Below, in pieces: positions 11,632-23,891 of a stretch of 64,000 bases of DNA. The first letter of the stretch is position 1. Each line of letters starts with the position of its first letter. Below the pieces are notes generated by a model. It had not been told where the DNA came from, did no database searches, and was given only the letters and a program-made list of their open reading frames with translations. The translations under genes and the position numbers were made by a program. The stretch comes from Paragonimus skrjabini miyazakii (Eukaryota > Platyhelminthes > Trematoda > Plagiorchiida > Troglotrematidae): assembly GCA_014338405.1 (NCBI GenBank), contig JTDE01000251.1:96957-160956 (forward strand), in the 5' to 3' direction.

Positions 11632-11832
11632 CACGTACACTTGATCACAGTCTCAGCAATTAGATGGGCATTTCGGATAGCCAACCCAAAAAGAAAGCAA
11701 TAGACCCGAGTTTCATTGTTGTTAGAGTTCATCAATAGTGTACATCCACGCCTGGGTAAAAATGTGCACTCCTGCCCCAGCGCTTGGTAGGGTCAGCGTG
11801 ATAACCGTAACGCCACTAACTTCACAGTAGAC
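11632..11832 (-). mobile_element. Hammerhead short element, decayed copy D
   Basis: Minus-strand copy of the family best seen at 27.9 kb. Going 5' to 3' on the minus strand: a tRNA-like A region TAGTGGCGTTACGGTTAT (about 11,800-11,818), a weak B region (GCGCTGGGGCAGG), then a hammerhead ruin at 11,697-11,740. There the first core base is changed (TTGATGA instead of CTGATGA), the stem II loop is lengthened, and GAAACTCGGGTCTATTGC remains. The tail ends GATCAAGTGTACGTGATT. Diverged, so old and inactive. Confidence 0.6.
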
Positions 11833-14800
11833 ATGACCGAATGATCATATCCAAACTATCAACCACAACCCTATGTGAACAGCACTTAGCTTACCCGATC
11901 ATTAGAAAAAGAGAACAAACAGCATCACTTTGTTTAAACCAATCAACAATTTGGTGATCAAGACTTCTCACTTAGGTTGGAGTTACTGTCTTCATTAAGC
12001 CAGCTAAGCACTTAAGTGTGCAAAAGGGTTAGAATGTGATATGCAAGAAAAGTGGATATTTCGTCAAAGAAAACACCAAAGCTTTTCAGGGAAACTGTAC
12101 TTCCATGATTAACATGTTTTCAGAAGTATGAAAACGTGAACCTATAAAACAAAATTGCTAACAACTGAACTCGGTTCACTAGTTCTCCACCCCTGGATTA
12201 AAAGACATTTCTTGTGAGTAGCGTGACAGGTATGAAAATCTGTGAAAAAAATACATTTTATTTTTAGTCTTTCTTATTTACACAGCTAATCGCTAAAACG
12301 TTTGGTTTTGTTTGACCTCGATTAAATTGCTGAAGCAAAATTACTTCGCTCTTTCGCATAACGCACACTAACTGATTCTGAGTACTTGTTATCTATCTAA
12401 TGGTTCATCTGAAAGGGACATAGTTGTATGCCGACTATGTTTCACTCAACGCTTCGCATCCCTCAACTCAGGAGGGGATGTATGCCAGAGACTAATATTC
12501 TGTGATGTAAGGGTTCGTTTAGAAATGCGTTTAACGTATCCAATCTACGGACCAAGAGAAAGTTAAACGGATTTCCAGAATTAATCAATGTGCAGAAAAA
12601 TCAACTTATCTAAAAAAAAATTCACCGCAGAAACGTACGTAAAATTGTTTCAATCTACAAGACGGCAAGGTAGCTGAAAGGTTCTGCCGTGATTTTGTGC
12701 AATGCATTTGTGAGACTTGCGAAATTCGAGTGTCTTGGTAATTACAACTAAGACAAGAAATGAGCTGGATCCTTGATAGGATATACGCTGTGTTGTAGCC
12801 GATAATGAACAGATTATCGGATAAGCTTTCGGAAGTGAAAAAAGTGTTTGTTCAAGTGAAAATTCACTATTTAAAGTTTGGGTAGCAAGCTGAAACCGTT
12901 TGTTTACAAAGTTGTGCTTAACTCAACTAAAATACACAGCCAAGATATATGTTAATCGCTAGCTGTCACAAAGGTTTCCCAGTGTATCTTCTGCATCTGA
13001 GTATATAAACGTTTAACAATACACAACAAATTAATTTTTGGTTCGTTTACCTTAAAACTGTTGACATCAATCTAAACAATACACAAGAAAGGTGGGATAA
13101 CATTTTTCGGGCACCCTTAGATATTAACTTTTGTTCGAAATTGGGTCAGTCGGATTTGGAGTATTAGTCTGGATAAGGTTAAGTAAGATGGACTGACCAC
13201 ATACGAGAGGATTTCCTCAAATTCAGTTCAACCAGTCAAACGTTCCCAGTTATGTTTTGACTTCAAGCGGTGTTGAACAATTATTAATGTGAAATTTTTA
13301 AAGTCTTTGATTTCTTCAAATGACTTGCACAATAATAGTGTAAGATGAGTTTTTAACATGTTAGTCTATGTGTCATTTTCAAACTGTTTGTTTGTGTGCA
13401 TTATAGAAAAACGTTGTATGGAAAATTTCAACTTTACTGGGTCAAGTGAGCTACTTATCAGTGTCTCGGGAATTGTTCGAGAGGAGAGGTCAACTTTCCG
13501 AACTGGTTTCACAGGAAATAGCTGATTATTTAGCAGTTGTACTCAAAAAACGTTGAAAAACATCAGGCTTTTTGACTAAATTTCAATGGTGATAAGTAAC
13601 ATGTAAACAGGGAGATGTTTAGTTGATCGCTTCAAATGGAAGCGTTAGGAAAGGAGTCAACCTTTATTAAAGTTGAGGTTGCGGCGTTGAATTATGATTT
13701 AGATACAAAACAGTGTGAGTCAAACGGCAAATTCGCCGTTTGTGAACCCCTTTTGCTTAATTTATTTTGATGGGCATCAAAGAAGCAGTAAAGTGAATAG
13801 GTTAATCGATTTCACTGTGTTTAAGTGTGTCGCTTGGTAGGACACATAAAACAAAAGGTAACCGTTTGTTGTCGGTGGTGGGAATTTAGTAGATGTCCGC
13901 TCTTTCGCACTCAAATGTGTATAAACACGAACCATATCAACTTTCTTATCAGTGATATTTCAGCCGTGTGTACTCTCGAGACGCCTATTTCAGGTCATAT
14001 ACATCGAGGTTATTTATTAACTGGCTGTTATACCGTGAAGAACGTTCACAATTTAGTATAGCTTTCGGATTCACCTGGATGTGTCACCCACCCACTGTTA
14101 ACCTGAACTAGTCAACAGTACCGCAGGGAGTTGAACTCCTGTCGACGCTATCCTGGTAGCGTTGATGCTACATTAGACAAAAACGGATTGTTACATCCCC
14201 ATGCTTTGTCACACTTAATTTATAGACACAAGTGAACATTCTGTGAATAGTGAAAAAACTGAAGTTGTTTCAACAGTTGCTCGTGGTAATAGACTTTATA
14301 AAAAGCATTTGAAACTTGATTCAGTGTAACATGAAAGAGCTAGTGAAGGTATAGCACGGTATAGCGTAGTATAACATGTGGTGCATCTTTGTGGACTCTC
14401 TAGTTATCATCAATCGAACATTCTGGCTGGTACAAGCGTTATGTTCTAAAATAAGATTGCAACCGAAGGAAAGGATATAAGGGGTGGGTAAATGTGTATC
14501 AAATAGCCACTAGTCCAAAATTCAGTGGATGAAAGGTCATAATCGGATTGTACAAAGCTGTTACCCTTAATACAACATGGATGTATTTGTAAACCCGTGA
14601 AAGTTGGTCACAGCAGAATGTGGGTAAATGGTTAGAAACGATAAACTGGTGGTGCGTGATGTAAAGTCAATAACAAGTACTAACTTATCTTATCTTACTA
14701 TAATGTAGACTGCAGCTTAACTTCCGATCGTGCCAAACATTTGAATCACTAAGTGCATATATCACAGAAAAGACTGAAATGTTGAGCATATCTTTCATTG

Positions 14801-15727
14801 AGGATAGTTGGAAGATCTTTCTGGATGCGAGGAATAAGATGAAAAGGGAGTTGCTTTGTATAAACATGTGTTCATAAATGTTTATAAATGTGTACGAGAT
14901 GAATGTTAACAAAGTTTGAAAAAAGTATATTTATTCCTATGACAAATTTATGAGTATGATACTACTAAAATAAACTTATGTTAGTGATATAATAATCAAG
15001 TAAACCAAATGAAAAGTCTTGACTGCACATTTGCCACACTGCAATCAGTCACACACAGGTTGTATTGTCATTTTTCATGCATTCACTTATACCCGTTCGT
15101 AAACGCACCAAACCAAGCCCTATTCGTTCCTCCTACTAAAAGGCAAATAGATACGTTGTTCAATTTTAGTGGTTCGCTTGTGAACCTTCTGTAGCAACAC
15201 GCAATGTAATTAACTGATGTAAGAGAATGAGAGTTGTAACAGAAAAAGTAATGACTGATTATAAAATCCTTTCTAGCAATTGGAAATGTAAAGTCTATGT
15301 AGTTCAGGTTAATCGGAATTCCTGATAACAACACTACTCAAAAAGCACGGTTGTCTCGACAAACAGAATAGAGTTTGCGGACAGGACAGTCTATGCTGAA
15401 TTAAGGGCTGAACAAACAAGTTTCAGTTTCATATACCGTACTACTTGGAACTATACATACGTACTGGACCATGTTCCTAATATCAGGTGTTTTCTGTTCA
15501 TGTTCATAGATGAACGGTTTGGCACCCTAAACTACGACACATTTGAGAGAATGAAGGTGAGCTGTCATGCTTCTATCCCGAAATGGAATACGTTTCCTCT
15601 GACAGACGTCAAGAAGCGCTTGCCCACTGTTTTCACCTAAAGGGTGCTATATTTTATCTTGGAATATGAGGAAGTGAATTAATATTACTGATAATTAATT
15701 AGAGAGTTTGTTACTGTCAGCCCAAAA
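11833..15727. other. Non-coding AT-rich DNA
   Basis: No supported gene. A 22-bp near-perfect palindrome lies at 13,721-13,742. A tRNA-like scrap at 14,110-14,170 was considered and not accepted. Open frames (13,825-14,061; 15,083-15,334 and others) lack family features. Confidence 0.5.
13721..13742. repeat. 22-bp near-perfect palindrome
   Basis: CAAACGGCAAA faces TTCGCCGTTTG with a single mismatch and no spacer. Too short to be a terminator in a eukaryote; its role is unknown. Confidence 0.55.
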
Positions 15728-15860
15728 ATCGTACACACTTGATCCTTGTCTTCACATTCAGGTAGATTTTCCAATCAACCTGCATTCAAAAGAAGCATTA
15801 GATTCGAGTTTCACTCTTGTTAGAGCTCGTTGTTAGTGCACATGCTTGTCACGACCATCC
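15728..15860 (-). mobile_element. Hammerhead short element, 5'-truncated copy C
   Basis: Minus-strand copy containing only the ribozyme part and the 3' tail. The hammerhead ruin is at 15,795-15,839: stem I GCACTA/TAATGC, stem II GCTCT/AGAGT, GAAACTCGAATC preserved, but the first core segment reads AACAACGA instead of CTGACGA, so cleavage should be lost. The tail (minus sense) runs GCAGGTTGATTGGAAAATC to GATCAAGTGTGTACGA. The tRNA-derived head seen in copy A is absent; beyond 15,860 the sequence is unrelated. Confidence 0.62.
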
Positions 15861-18239
15861 CAATTGAAATAAGATATTCTAGATTAAGCCAGATTAAGCG
15901 AGCTTCAGGTTACATACGTGTATGTGTGTGTGTGAAAACCCCAGTTACCATCCAACTGGATAAAGGCCCATTGGTCACTGGCTGCGTGTTGGGGATAGTT
16001 GGATCACGCGACGATAGCATGCCCTGAAGTCTACCCTAATCTACTGGGACATTCCACATTGACACGCATCACTATGGTGATCATCGGTCGTCCACAGACT
16101 GTGAACTCAATGAGTCGTCGTGATGTTGTGCGGGTCCGGATTTGACCAGAGTCTTTATATGAGTTCAAAGAACCAAACTTTTTATTTGACCTGGGTACTG
16201 GCAACTATCTTGTTCGCACAATTATGAGTTATGTTGCATATTGTTTCGCGTTCATGAGGGTTTGGGACCAGCTTCACTTTCAAAGCATGCATTATAACAT
16301 CAGTAAATACAGTTATAATTAAGTTTTGAACAAGGCTCTGTGTTGAGCATGTCTCCAGGTACACTAAACTGAGTTTTCTCTCATAATGGTTGCTGCGAAT
16401 TACACGATAATCTTGGTGATGAACCAGAAACGGGCACAACTTAGTTGTGCATAAGGTATGTTAACTTGACTGTTGAAAAGAGCGTACAACAATATCGAAG
16501 GATAACGAAGTCACTGTTAAATTGCTCCTGGTTATTCAAGATAGTTAAATGAACAACACAATCGACAAACCCAGTAACGCTGATTTAGAGGGTTGAGTTT
16601 ACTAGGCCATCTTCTATGTTAGAGAAAACGTCACAAAAGACGTTCATAATGAATTAAACCTACACGGTACTATAAGATTGTTTTCTCACTTTCAGTGTAG
16701 AATAACCGGATGCTGAAATTATTCATTAGGAATGAAATGCAAAATGGAGCAACCAAATTCGACTCTTTATAATCAAAACGAGGAATAAACTCATTAACCA
16801 AGCATGTGTAGATAGAGGTAAGCGCGTGTTCAACAATATCAAACGAGAAAGTTTTGAAAGAAATAAAAGCATATTTTGTGTGTGCAGTAACGATACGAAA
16901 TTAAGCATAATTGTTAACGACAACCGGCAAGTGGCAAAATAAAGGCAAACTTAGGACTGACTTTTTCTAAGTAAATCAAACAGGTCAAAACAATTCAGCG
17001 TTCTGTATCGCACTAAACATAGAGCGACAAACGTACGGAATAAACTTCGACAAGTCCGACATTTGACATTTTATACAACGAACGATGTAATCAAGACACT
17101 AGTGCACTAGTTAACTTTCGTTTCATTTCTCTCGATCGGTCAAGTCCGTTGAGAGTACACCTTTCTGAAGAGACTTAGTCTAGGCCACTGTCTTAGTCTT
17201 CTTTCCGTATAAATATTAGCTTTCAGCTATAAGCTCTTGTTTTATATGCTACTCTGCGTTGTCTCAAATGAGAGAGTTTAGGTATTTTGGTAGTTTATAT
17301 TTAGGATTACACTAGAAAGCACGCCAATCTGAATGTGACTGTATTCATTTCGGCAACGTAGCGAACCTGGTTAAAAATGATTATTGAGAGAATGAGCTGT
17401 GATCAGCAAAGGTCACATACACGTCTAGTACAGAGTACCAAACAACACCATATTGCATTGTTCGATTCCGTGTGAGATTGAGTATTTGATCAGTTTATTT
17501 GGACAGCAGTACTGATTGCACTTCTCGCGCACGTCAAACGTATGATGAGTAATCGCAAAAATCGCCATACCAGCCTTATGCTCAACCATCCCTGTTTCCA
17601 TAGACTCGTCAACTTATATAACTTCAATTTTTGGAACACCACAGTCCATCGTCTTATTTCGTTTGGAATCGGTAAACGGTCTAAATAGTTCCTAGCTGTT
17701 TAATTTTTAGTTAGATACCTCATCTCCGAACACTACTTTTGGGAGATGAGAGATAAAATATGCAGTGTGGATTACGTTCAATTTTCACTTTCCTGTAAAG
17801 TATCTGAATTAAAAGTTATGGTCACAACTTTTCTCGACCCGGTCGGACGCAAAAATAGAATTCCGTAAACGATTCAGATGGCAATGGAACATAGATTGTT
17901 GGTGCTCATATCTGAAAAAAGTTGCGTTCCTAATCAAGAATGCAACACAGTGCCAGACAGTGAAGCTGGTGAATTCAACTGAGCGGATCAACTGGACTTC
18001 CCATGCGAATACCTCCCGTTCTCAAGACATTTCGTTACCAGGGTGCGCAAAATTACACCACCTAATACATTTTTTTTATTCGACATCACAAATGATTAAC
18101 CCGGTAAACATAGCGGGGAATAATGAATCTTAAACTGAAACCAGTTGGGATTTGACCAGACAAAAACTTAAAAATCTCAGAGACGACGATGTACACTTTG
18201 GATAGAACGGACAATATGTCTAAGATTAAAGAAGTGCAG
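15861..18239. other. Non-coding DNA
   Basis: No supported gene. A short GT-rich tract lies at 15,917-15,934. Bases 15,940-16,150 are GC-richer than their surroundings and may be part of an unidentified repeat. A 9-bp hairpin (CTCATCTCC/GGAGATGAG) is at 17,719-17,750. Confidence 0.45.
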
Positions 18240-18547
18240 TGTGATGGAGCGATCGCACTATACCACTCACAGCACTACTATTCAGTAGTGACGCGAGAAA
18301 ATGCATTTTAACATTGGTGTAGCCGCGGGAAAAATACAAGAAGAAACATCGGAGTGCAGTATTGCATGAAGTGGTTCTAGGTACATGTAGAAAACGAGCA
18401 CGGGTGCTTGTGGCAAGCGTGACGTTCTAGGACCAGTGTCGTACTCAGATGTGTGTTTTAGTTTGTTGTCATGCTGAAATGCGTAACCCATGTGTTGGTT
18501 TCCTGAATAAATAAACCTCGTGCCACCCGTGTTCTTGGCTCATAACA
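18240..18547 (+). repeat. 308-bp LTR-like repeat, copy 1
   Basis: One of two similar 308-bp units in opposite orientation (the other is 23,584-23,891). It starts TGTGATGGAGCGATCGCAC and ends TTGGCTCATAACA, so it has the TG...CA ends of retroviral-type LTRs. AATAAATAAA near 18,507 would be a polyadenylation signal about 35 bases before the end, in the position expected for an LTR. I find no matching target duplication and no clear tRNA primer site after it. A solo LTR is the best reading; a non-LTR dispersed repeat remains possible. Confidence 0.5.
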
Positions 18548-19270
18548 CTAACACGCACGTGCCCCTACGCACAAGGCCACATGGACTAACGCACAGCTAT
18601 GTTCCAAGCTGTACGCGAAATCTCCGCTGAGCAACTCTCGTCCCCATCCGCCCCACCGACAGTGGGTCCTTTCCACCAAGGCCATATAAGTGCAGAAGCA
18701 CGCACGTAGGCGCGCATCCATTCACATGCGGGCAAATCGGCTGATATGTGACCGCGTACACACGTAAGTGACGAAGCTGACAAATGCATCAAACGACTTC
18801 TGGTGTTACGCATCGAAAGCTGAGTTCTTCAGCAACGCGTTAAAACAACGGACACCAGAGCATGAGCTGCACCACAACTCCGCACCGCATCAGCGCGATT
18901 CCTTCGCTCCAACATTCCCTACTCACACTGCGTATATATGGATGTTGTTATCGGCACTTCTATCAACCAGCTGTACTTTTGCCCCAGCATCTTTGTCCAT
19001 CTTCCACCGTCACTACGATTATGCCCAGTCAAGTTATACGCATTATTTTAAAACCGTGTAACCATCGTTCATTAAAAGCAGTAATTTTCGATCGTAATTA
19101 CTTCTCCATAGCTCCACTCACTCCTGCTGTACACTTTCATCTTGTACCGCCTATCTGCGAGGTGTTGCTACCAAATAAAAGACATTTGGTAAACGTGATA
19201 AGCTCGATTTCTGTTAACACAGCAGACAAAACGACATTTGGTGTCGTCAGACCATGGAAGCCGAAGTGAA
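18548..19270 (+). other. GC-richer segment after the LTR-like repeat, unidentified
   Basis: Directly follows the LTR-like unit and is clearly GC-richer than the flanks, with overlapping open frames (18,768-19,061; 18,862-19,269 on +; 18,586-18,813 on -). None shows gag, protease or other motifs I recognise. It may be leftover internal sequence of the LTR element or part of an unknown gene; I assign no function. Confidence 0.3.
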
Positions 19271-20340
19271 CAAGTCAATTCTCATGTGATTTACGAAGAT
19301 TCATTTGCAAATTTTAATGTAATGTGGGCTTCATAATTGAGACCGACTGGTCTCTGGGTACTCACTTCGGTGAAAATCCCCGAAACCGGTCACGAACCCA
19401 GGTAACTGTACCGATTACGCTAAAAACCTCTTCAGTCGTTATGCGCATACTCGAAACAAGTTATAGGATGAACGTCACCAGCATAGTCCTCTTCCGTACA
19501 TCAAAGCGAAACATCCTACAGTTGACTGAGATGTCTTCGATCAAACGTATCAACTTGTTTTGCTTGCCCATAAACGGTCGTACCACTGCTCCACCTGTTT
19601 CACTCTGACCTAGTTAGCTGTTCATATGTGTTCATATACAAAATACCTATGAGGAAAACACTACACACAAACATTTTTAACTGTTGTGCTTATAGGCCAA
19701 CATCTCTGGGCAACCGCAGTTATTGGAAATAGCTTTGAACTTGTGTCCATTTTCTTTTTGATATACAAAACATCAAAAATGATGATAACCTCTATATGTA
19801 AACTGTTATTTGTAAACATTAGGGTTAGGAATGATCTTATACATGGTTGATACTTATTAGTTTTTGGTCAACGTGTTCATCTTGCTCCTATAATTATCGG
19901 GTAGGAAGAAAATGTTTTTAATAAAAAGTTTGGCAAAATGCTATCAAAAAGCAGCTTATAGAACGTTTCCAAATTTAAGTTTCCCGTTGTTAAACCTAAC
20001 AGCTCTCCAATGTAATTAATGTAACATATAGATTGGTGGCCTTCGTTTCAATGAAAAGTATCGGGTTCGGACTCGATGGCAAGGTCATGGAATTGAGGTT
20101 CAACCACTTCCATAACACCTTTTACTTTGCGCACTCGAATTAGAACAGTGTAGCAGTACTACTGAGTACTTTGGTTTGAAAAAGTCTATGACAAAGGATT
20201 TTCAGTAGTTTCTGGCTAATAATGAATTTAACATATAAGTTCATAGGTTCACTCCATAATAGTGATAGATACTCTCAAAAACTTTCCCATTGTGTCACAG
20301 AAGAAAGTGGTAACATTTAATTTGCTATTCTATCATTACG
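19271..20340. other. Non-coding DNA
   Basis: No supported gene or repeat. The frame at 19,324-19,608 (94 codons) has no recognised features. Confidence 0.45.
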
Positions 20341-21060
20341 ATTGTGTGCGTTCAACGAGTTCAAACGGTGCGTAAACAGTTGATTGAGGTTCAGCAGATT
20401 ATCAATAAATCATGTAAAGCGTTGCAAAATTCCCAACATTTATGGTGTGGTCAATCAAACGGCGAGTCACCAAGGCAAACCACGAGAACAGACTGCCTCT
20501 TCAGTGTACTCCTGATGGTCAGTTAAAATTTAACAACCGATTGTATTATTAAAACGATGAGAGTCATACGGGTTCCCCAGTGGACTCATTACTGGCAATC
20601 ACTTTCAGGAGTAAACTGGGGTGGCAACAACTGAGTTAGTCTATTGACAATATGTGCTTCTACATGAATGATTCTTTCGTTTTGTTAAATTTTGTACATA
20701 ATAACTTAAAACCACCTCCCAGTCACTCATTTATTTGACTGCTTGGTTCTGAAGCGGATGCAGGAATCACGTTCCGGTCCTTACGTATGAACCTGAAAAG
20801 GTGTCGATATGGTAGCTTACCAGTTCGCGTTTATTGCGGAGCGGAATGGACGGTGCACTCTGCATATTTTAATAGCTGTGTGCCCTCGAAACGAAAAGAA
20901 ACTTTGCCCTGTGCCTTGCGAGTACAGTAATGAAGCATTGCTTTGCAGACATACTGGTAGGCGAAAGTGGCTACCTGGATAATTTTATAAACCAAAACAT
21001 GATACTTAGGACCCAAGGTCGGGCTGCGCCGAAACGAAGTGGACCGTTTCAATCTACCTT
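20341..21060 (+). pseudogene. Penelope-like element PLE-2: RT core remnant
   Basis: Badly decayed PLE reverse transcriptase. Around 20,535-20,690 the sequence reads FNNRLYY, then TGSPVDSLLA, which corresponds to the family GSP-x-G-x-x-LAD motif, and MCFYMNDSFVLL, which corresponds to the catalytic Y-x-DD box with the first aspartate changed to asparagine. Around 20,790-20,920, YGSLPVRVYCGAEWTVHSAY and FNSCVPSKRKETL match the segment after the palm that reads DGS...RSVYRK-TWTGQY...SF in better copies. Frames change several times. There is no GIY-YIG part; an RTE 3' tail follows at 21,239. Confidence 0.7.
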
Positions 21061-21238
21061 TAGCCTAAAATAATATTGCAACACATGCGCCCCTCCGTCA
21101 ACCTTATCACATACTCAGCTGTTAAATCCCCATAACAAAGCTACGCAGTAGGTTAATCACAGAGTCTGAAGGACGAACTAACTGTCCCCGATCGGTCAAT
21201 GCCTGTGTACTCATCTCCATGATGTATTGCAGAATGTG

Positions 21239-21460
21239 TAGCTCGGTTGTTTGTCTGCAAGGTGTAGGCACCTTGATGCTGAATGATTGTATATAGGTTT
21301 ATTTATTTAGAGAAATAATGTTCATTTTTCCGCCTTTCTACTTTCTCCTCTTTTCCTGTACAGGGTTTGCTTTTCTTCATGGTTGTTTGGCATTTAAGCA
21401 TCAGTAAGAATCATTGAAGTGTTGCTGTCTGTGATGGTGATGAGAATACTGTTTTACATT
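21239..21460 (+). mobile_element. Solo 3' tail of the RTE element
   Basis: Nucleotide match to the 3' UTR at 3,970-4,195. Both start TAGCTCGGTTGTTTG and share GCAAGGTGTAGGCAC, a pyrimidine-rich middle and a GATGATG-type end. The copy has no coding part, as expected for an extreme 5' truncation during target-primed reverse transcription. Confidence 0.75.
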
Positions 21461-22544
21461 CGTGAAACCTTCATAATTTTATCGCTCTGATGTACAATTA
21501 TCAATAGTAGAGATTAATCTCCACAATGTGAAACAGTTTGTAAAACCGGAAAAACCGCATTCATACACTCACCAAAATGTTACCAAATACACACAGCGTA
21601 TAATACAAATGGTCTGAGTTTCCATACATTTCTTGCAAACGGTTTTAAGATCTGCACAGATCAGCTGACAACAGTGGGTCATAGATGAACGGCAAAGTAA
21701 CCTGCAACTGAGTTGTTATCTCCAAACACCATAAATTAGGATGTATGGCTGGAGTTGACCAGATGAAAACTAATCGTGCGCATCCGGTGAGTTTTGGTCA
21801 ACAAACGTGAACTGGTTATACTATAACACTTAGAACGTATCAAATGCACTCAAGTTAAATTTTATTTGTATATTTCAGGTAACTTTCAGGCTGGCTACAA
21901 AATTTGATATTACGGCTAGGAATTAATGAAAATGTTGTGCGTACACGTAATTCTAATAAAAAGCAGCATTCACTGGCATTCTTAGATAGGGGTAGAATTC
22001 CGCAAACGAACTGAGCTAGTAGTCGAATTTCTACGATCCAACCGTGATTAGAACATAACTGTAAACAGAGCAAACATGTTCTGTGGTATACAGAAGAGTG
22101 CCTTAGACTGAATCAGTTCCGCTAACTTCTAACGGTTAGATTGCACCTGAGCGTAAAGTTGATCGTTCTCTTGAACTAGATTTATACGTTTTATGAACAA
22201 AATCTATGAGAGAAACTAGTGAAAGTTAGTCAGACAAATTAGTTATTCAACGAACTTACTTCAGACAATAAACAGAACCATGACAAACAAGTAATATGTG
22301 TAGCCGATTTTAGTTTCCTCCGCCAGTGACTGCCTTCGATATGAGCAATTCTTATTCTCAACTGACAAAATTAATAACTCGGTTTATTTTCTTCGCTATA
22401 ACGGATGAATGAGAGTATGACCTCTGAGGAATGAGTTTGATGAATATCTCCATATTTTGTTAATGCAAATATTTTTTTCTGGTATGGGATTTGATTGATG
22501 TAATTCGAATATCATTCATAACTGATTTTAACTATTGCGTTGCC
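21461..22544. other. Non-coding AT-rich DNA
   Basis: Nothing supported. The frame at 21,855-22,073 on the minus strand is unremarkable. Confidence 0.45.
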
Positions 22545-22745
22545 AAACACCTGCTAGTCAGTCTTTTCAAAAAGCACTCTAGACTCGAGCTCATTGGTAG
22601 TGCTATCCTTTCCACGACCAGGATAGGTACTCCGACGGCGCTTTTATGAGGCAACCGTGTTGATAACTGCACCAATGACCTCACGTTAGACTCGACTGAA
22701 TTATAATATGCAATCTCCCAGCCACATTCACTTGAGGGTATTTTG
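22545..22745 (-). mobile_element. Hammerhead short element, copy E (ribozyme deleted)
   Basis: Minus-strand copy with a well-kept tRNA-derived head: GTGAGGTCATTGGTGCAG (about 22,665-22,683) and ACGGTTGCCTCAT. The upstream segment CATATTATAATTCAGTCG parallels CATATGATGATTCGGTCG of copy A. The ribozyme region (22,573-22,603) has lost stem II and GAAA: GCACTACC runs almost directly into GAGCTCGAGTCTAGAGTGC. The 3' tail is poorly kept. It cannot form a hammerhead. Confidence 0.65.
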
Positions 22746-23583
22746 CAGATTTCTCGATCTCTCTTGTCTTTGAATAACAAGAAGAGTACAGTGCTCATAC
22801 TTATGCAATCAAAATGACTGCAATCAACCAACAATGCATTACAACTGTAAACAAGTTATGGTTGCTTCAGGTTTTGCTTGTATATTGCTTAGTTCGGGGG
22901 CGTAACGCAGCCAGTTTGGCTTAAATCATTTTTCCACCGAAACGAAAGGTTTATAGAAATACAGTGAGTATCACCGAAGACTTTGCAATGATTTCAATAG
23001 CAAGTGACACCATTTCGATTTAACATGCTACTTCTTGACAAGCTACTTGACAACCTGAAGTAAGTTTATGTATTAGATGGAGTAAATAGCTAAAATGATT
23101 TATCGTCATGTAACACGAGCGTTGAACCTTTATCAAACTTATGTCGATATACGGATGAATATGTGTGACTTCTTGAAACGCTGGACAGACAAAATGAGAT
23201 TTACCATCAAGGACAACATAGAACAAGCGCTTGTCATTCTTTTTCACTCGAGGTAGCTTAAGCTTTCTGCAGACCGGGTCGAAACTAAAAAGCAAAATAC
23301 CACATGCAACCACATAAACGGTTCTATGAGACTACGACATGAAATGTTCCGCCTTGAAAAAAAGGTGGTTTTTGTACGTCAGTAAAATTTGATCTGAGAC
23401 ACCCACACGCCTCATCGGCGTGCTCCAGTATGCCTGTGATTGACTATCAATTGTAATTGACTTTTCGTTCAAATGCTTACGCATGTTTTGTTGACTAGCA
23501 ATCTTCGTCATTTACAGTATGTCAGTAACCGGTATTGCTTAGAAAGCACGCACTCTTCCCGCTCATCACCCAAAGAGTACCTC
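22746..23583. other. Non-coding DNA
   Basis: No supported feature. The minus frame at 23,020-23,313 (97 codons) has no family features. Confidence 0.45.
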
Positions 23584-23891
23584 TGTTGTGAGCCAAGAAC
23601 ACGGGTGACACAAGGTTTATTTATTCAGGAAACCAACACATGGGTTACGCGTTTCACCATGGTAGCAAACACAAACACACATCTGAGTACTGTACTGGCC
23701 CCAGAACGTCACGGTTGCCACAAACGCCGGTGCTCGTTTTCCACATGTACTGAGAGCCATTTCACGCAATGCTGCACTCCGATGTTTCTTCTTGTATTTT
23801 TCCCGCGGCTACATCAATGTTAAAATGCATGTTCCTACCTAATAGTAGTAGTGGTGTGAGTAGTATAGTGCGATCGCCCCTTCTCACTACA
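23584..23891 (-). repeat. 308-bp LTR-like repeat, copy 2
   Basis: Inverted partner of 18,240-18,547, with the same length and ends. In minus sense it begins TGTAGTGAGAAGGGG, shares GCGATCGCACTATAC and CCGCGGGAAAAATACAAGAA, and ends GTTCTTGGCTCACAACA. The two copies differ at many single positions and by a few small indels, so they are separate old insertions and not a recent duplication. No pol-like sequence lies between them in either strand. Confidence 0.5.

Noticed and set aside
14110..14170. tRNA-like segment with GAGTTCAACTCC
   Set aside because: The T arm is only partly paired, and the D arm, anticodon arm and acceptor cannot be formed. At most a SINE scrap.
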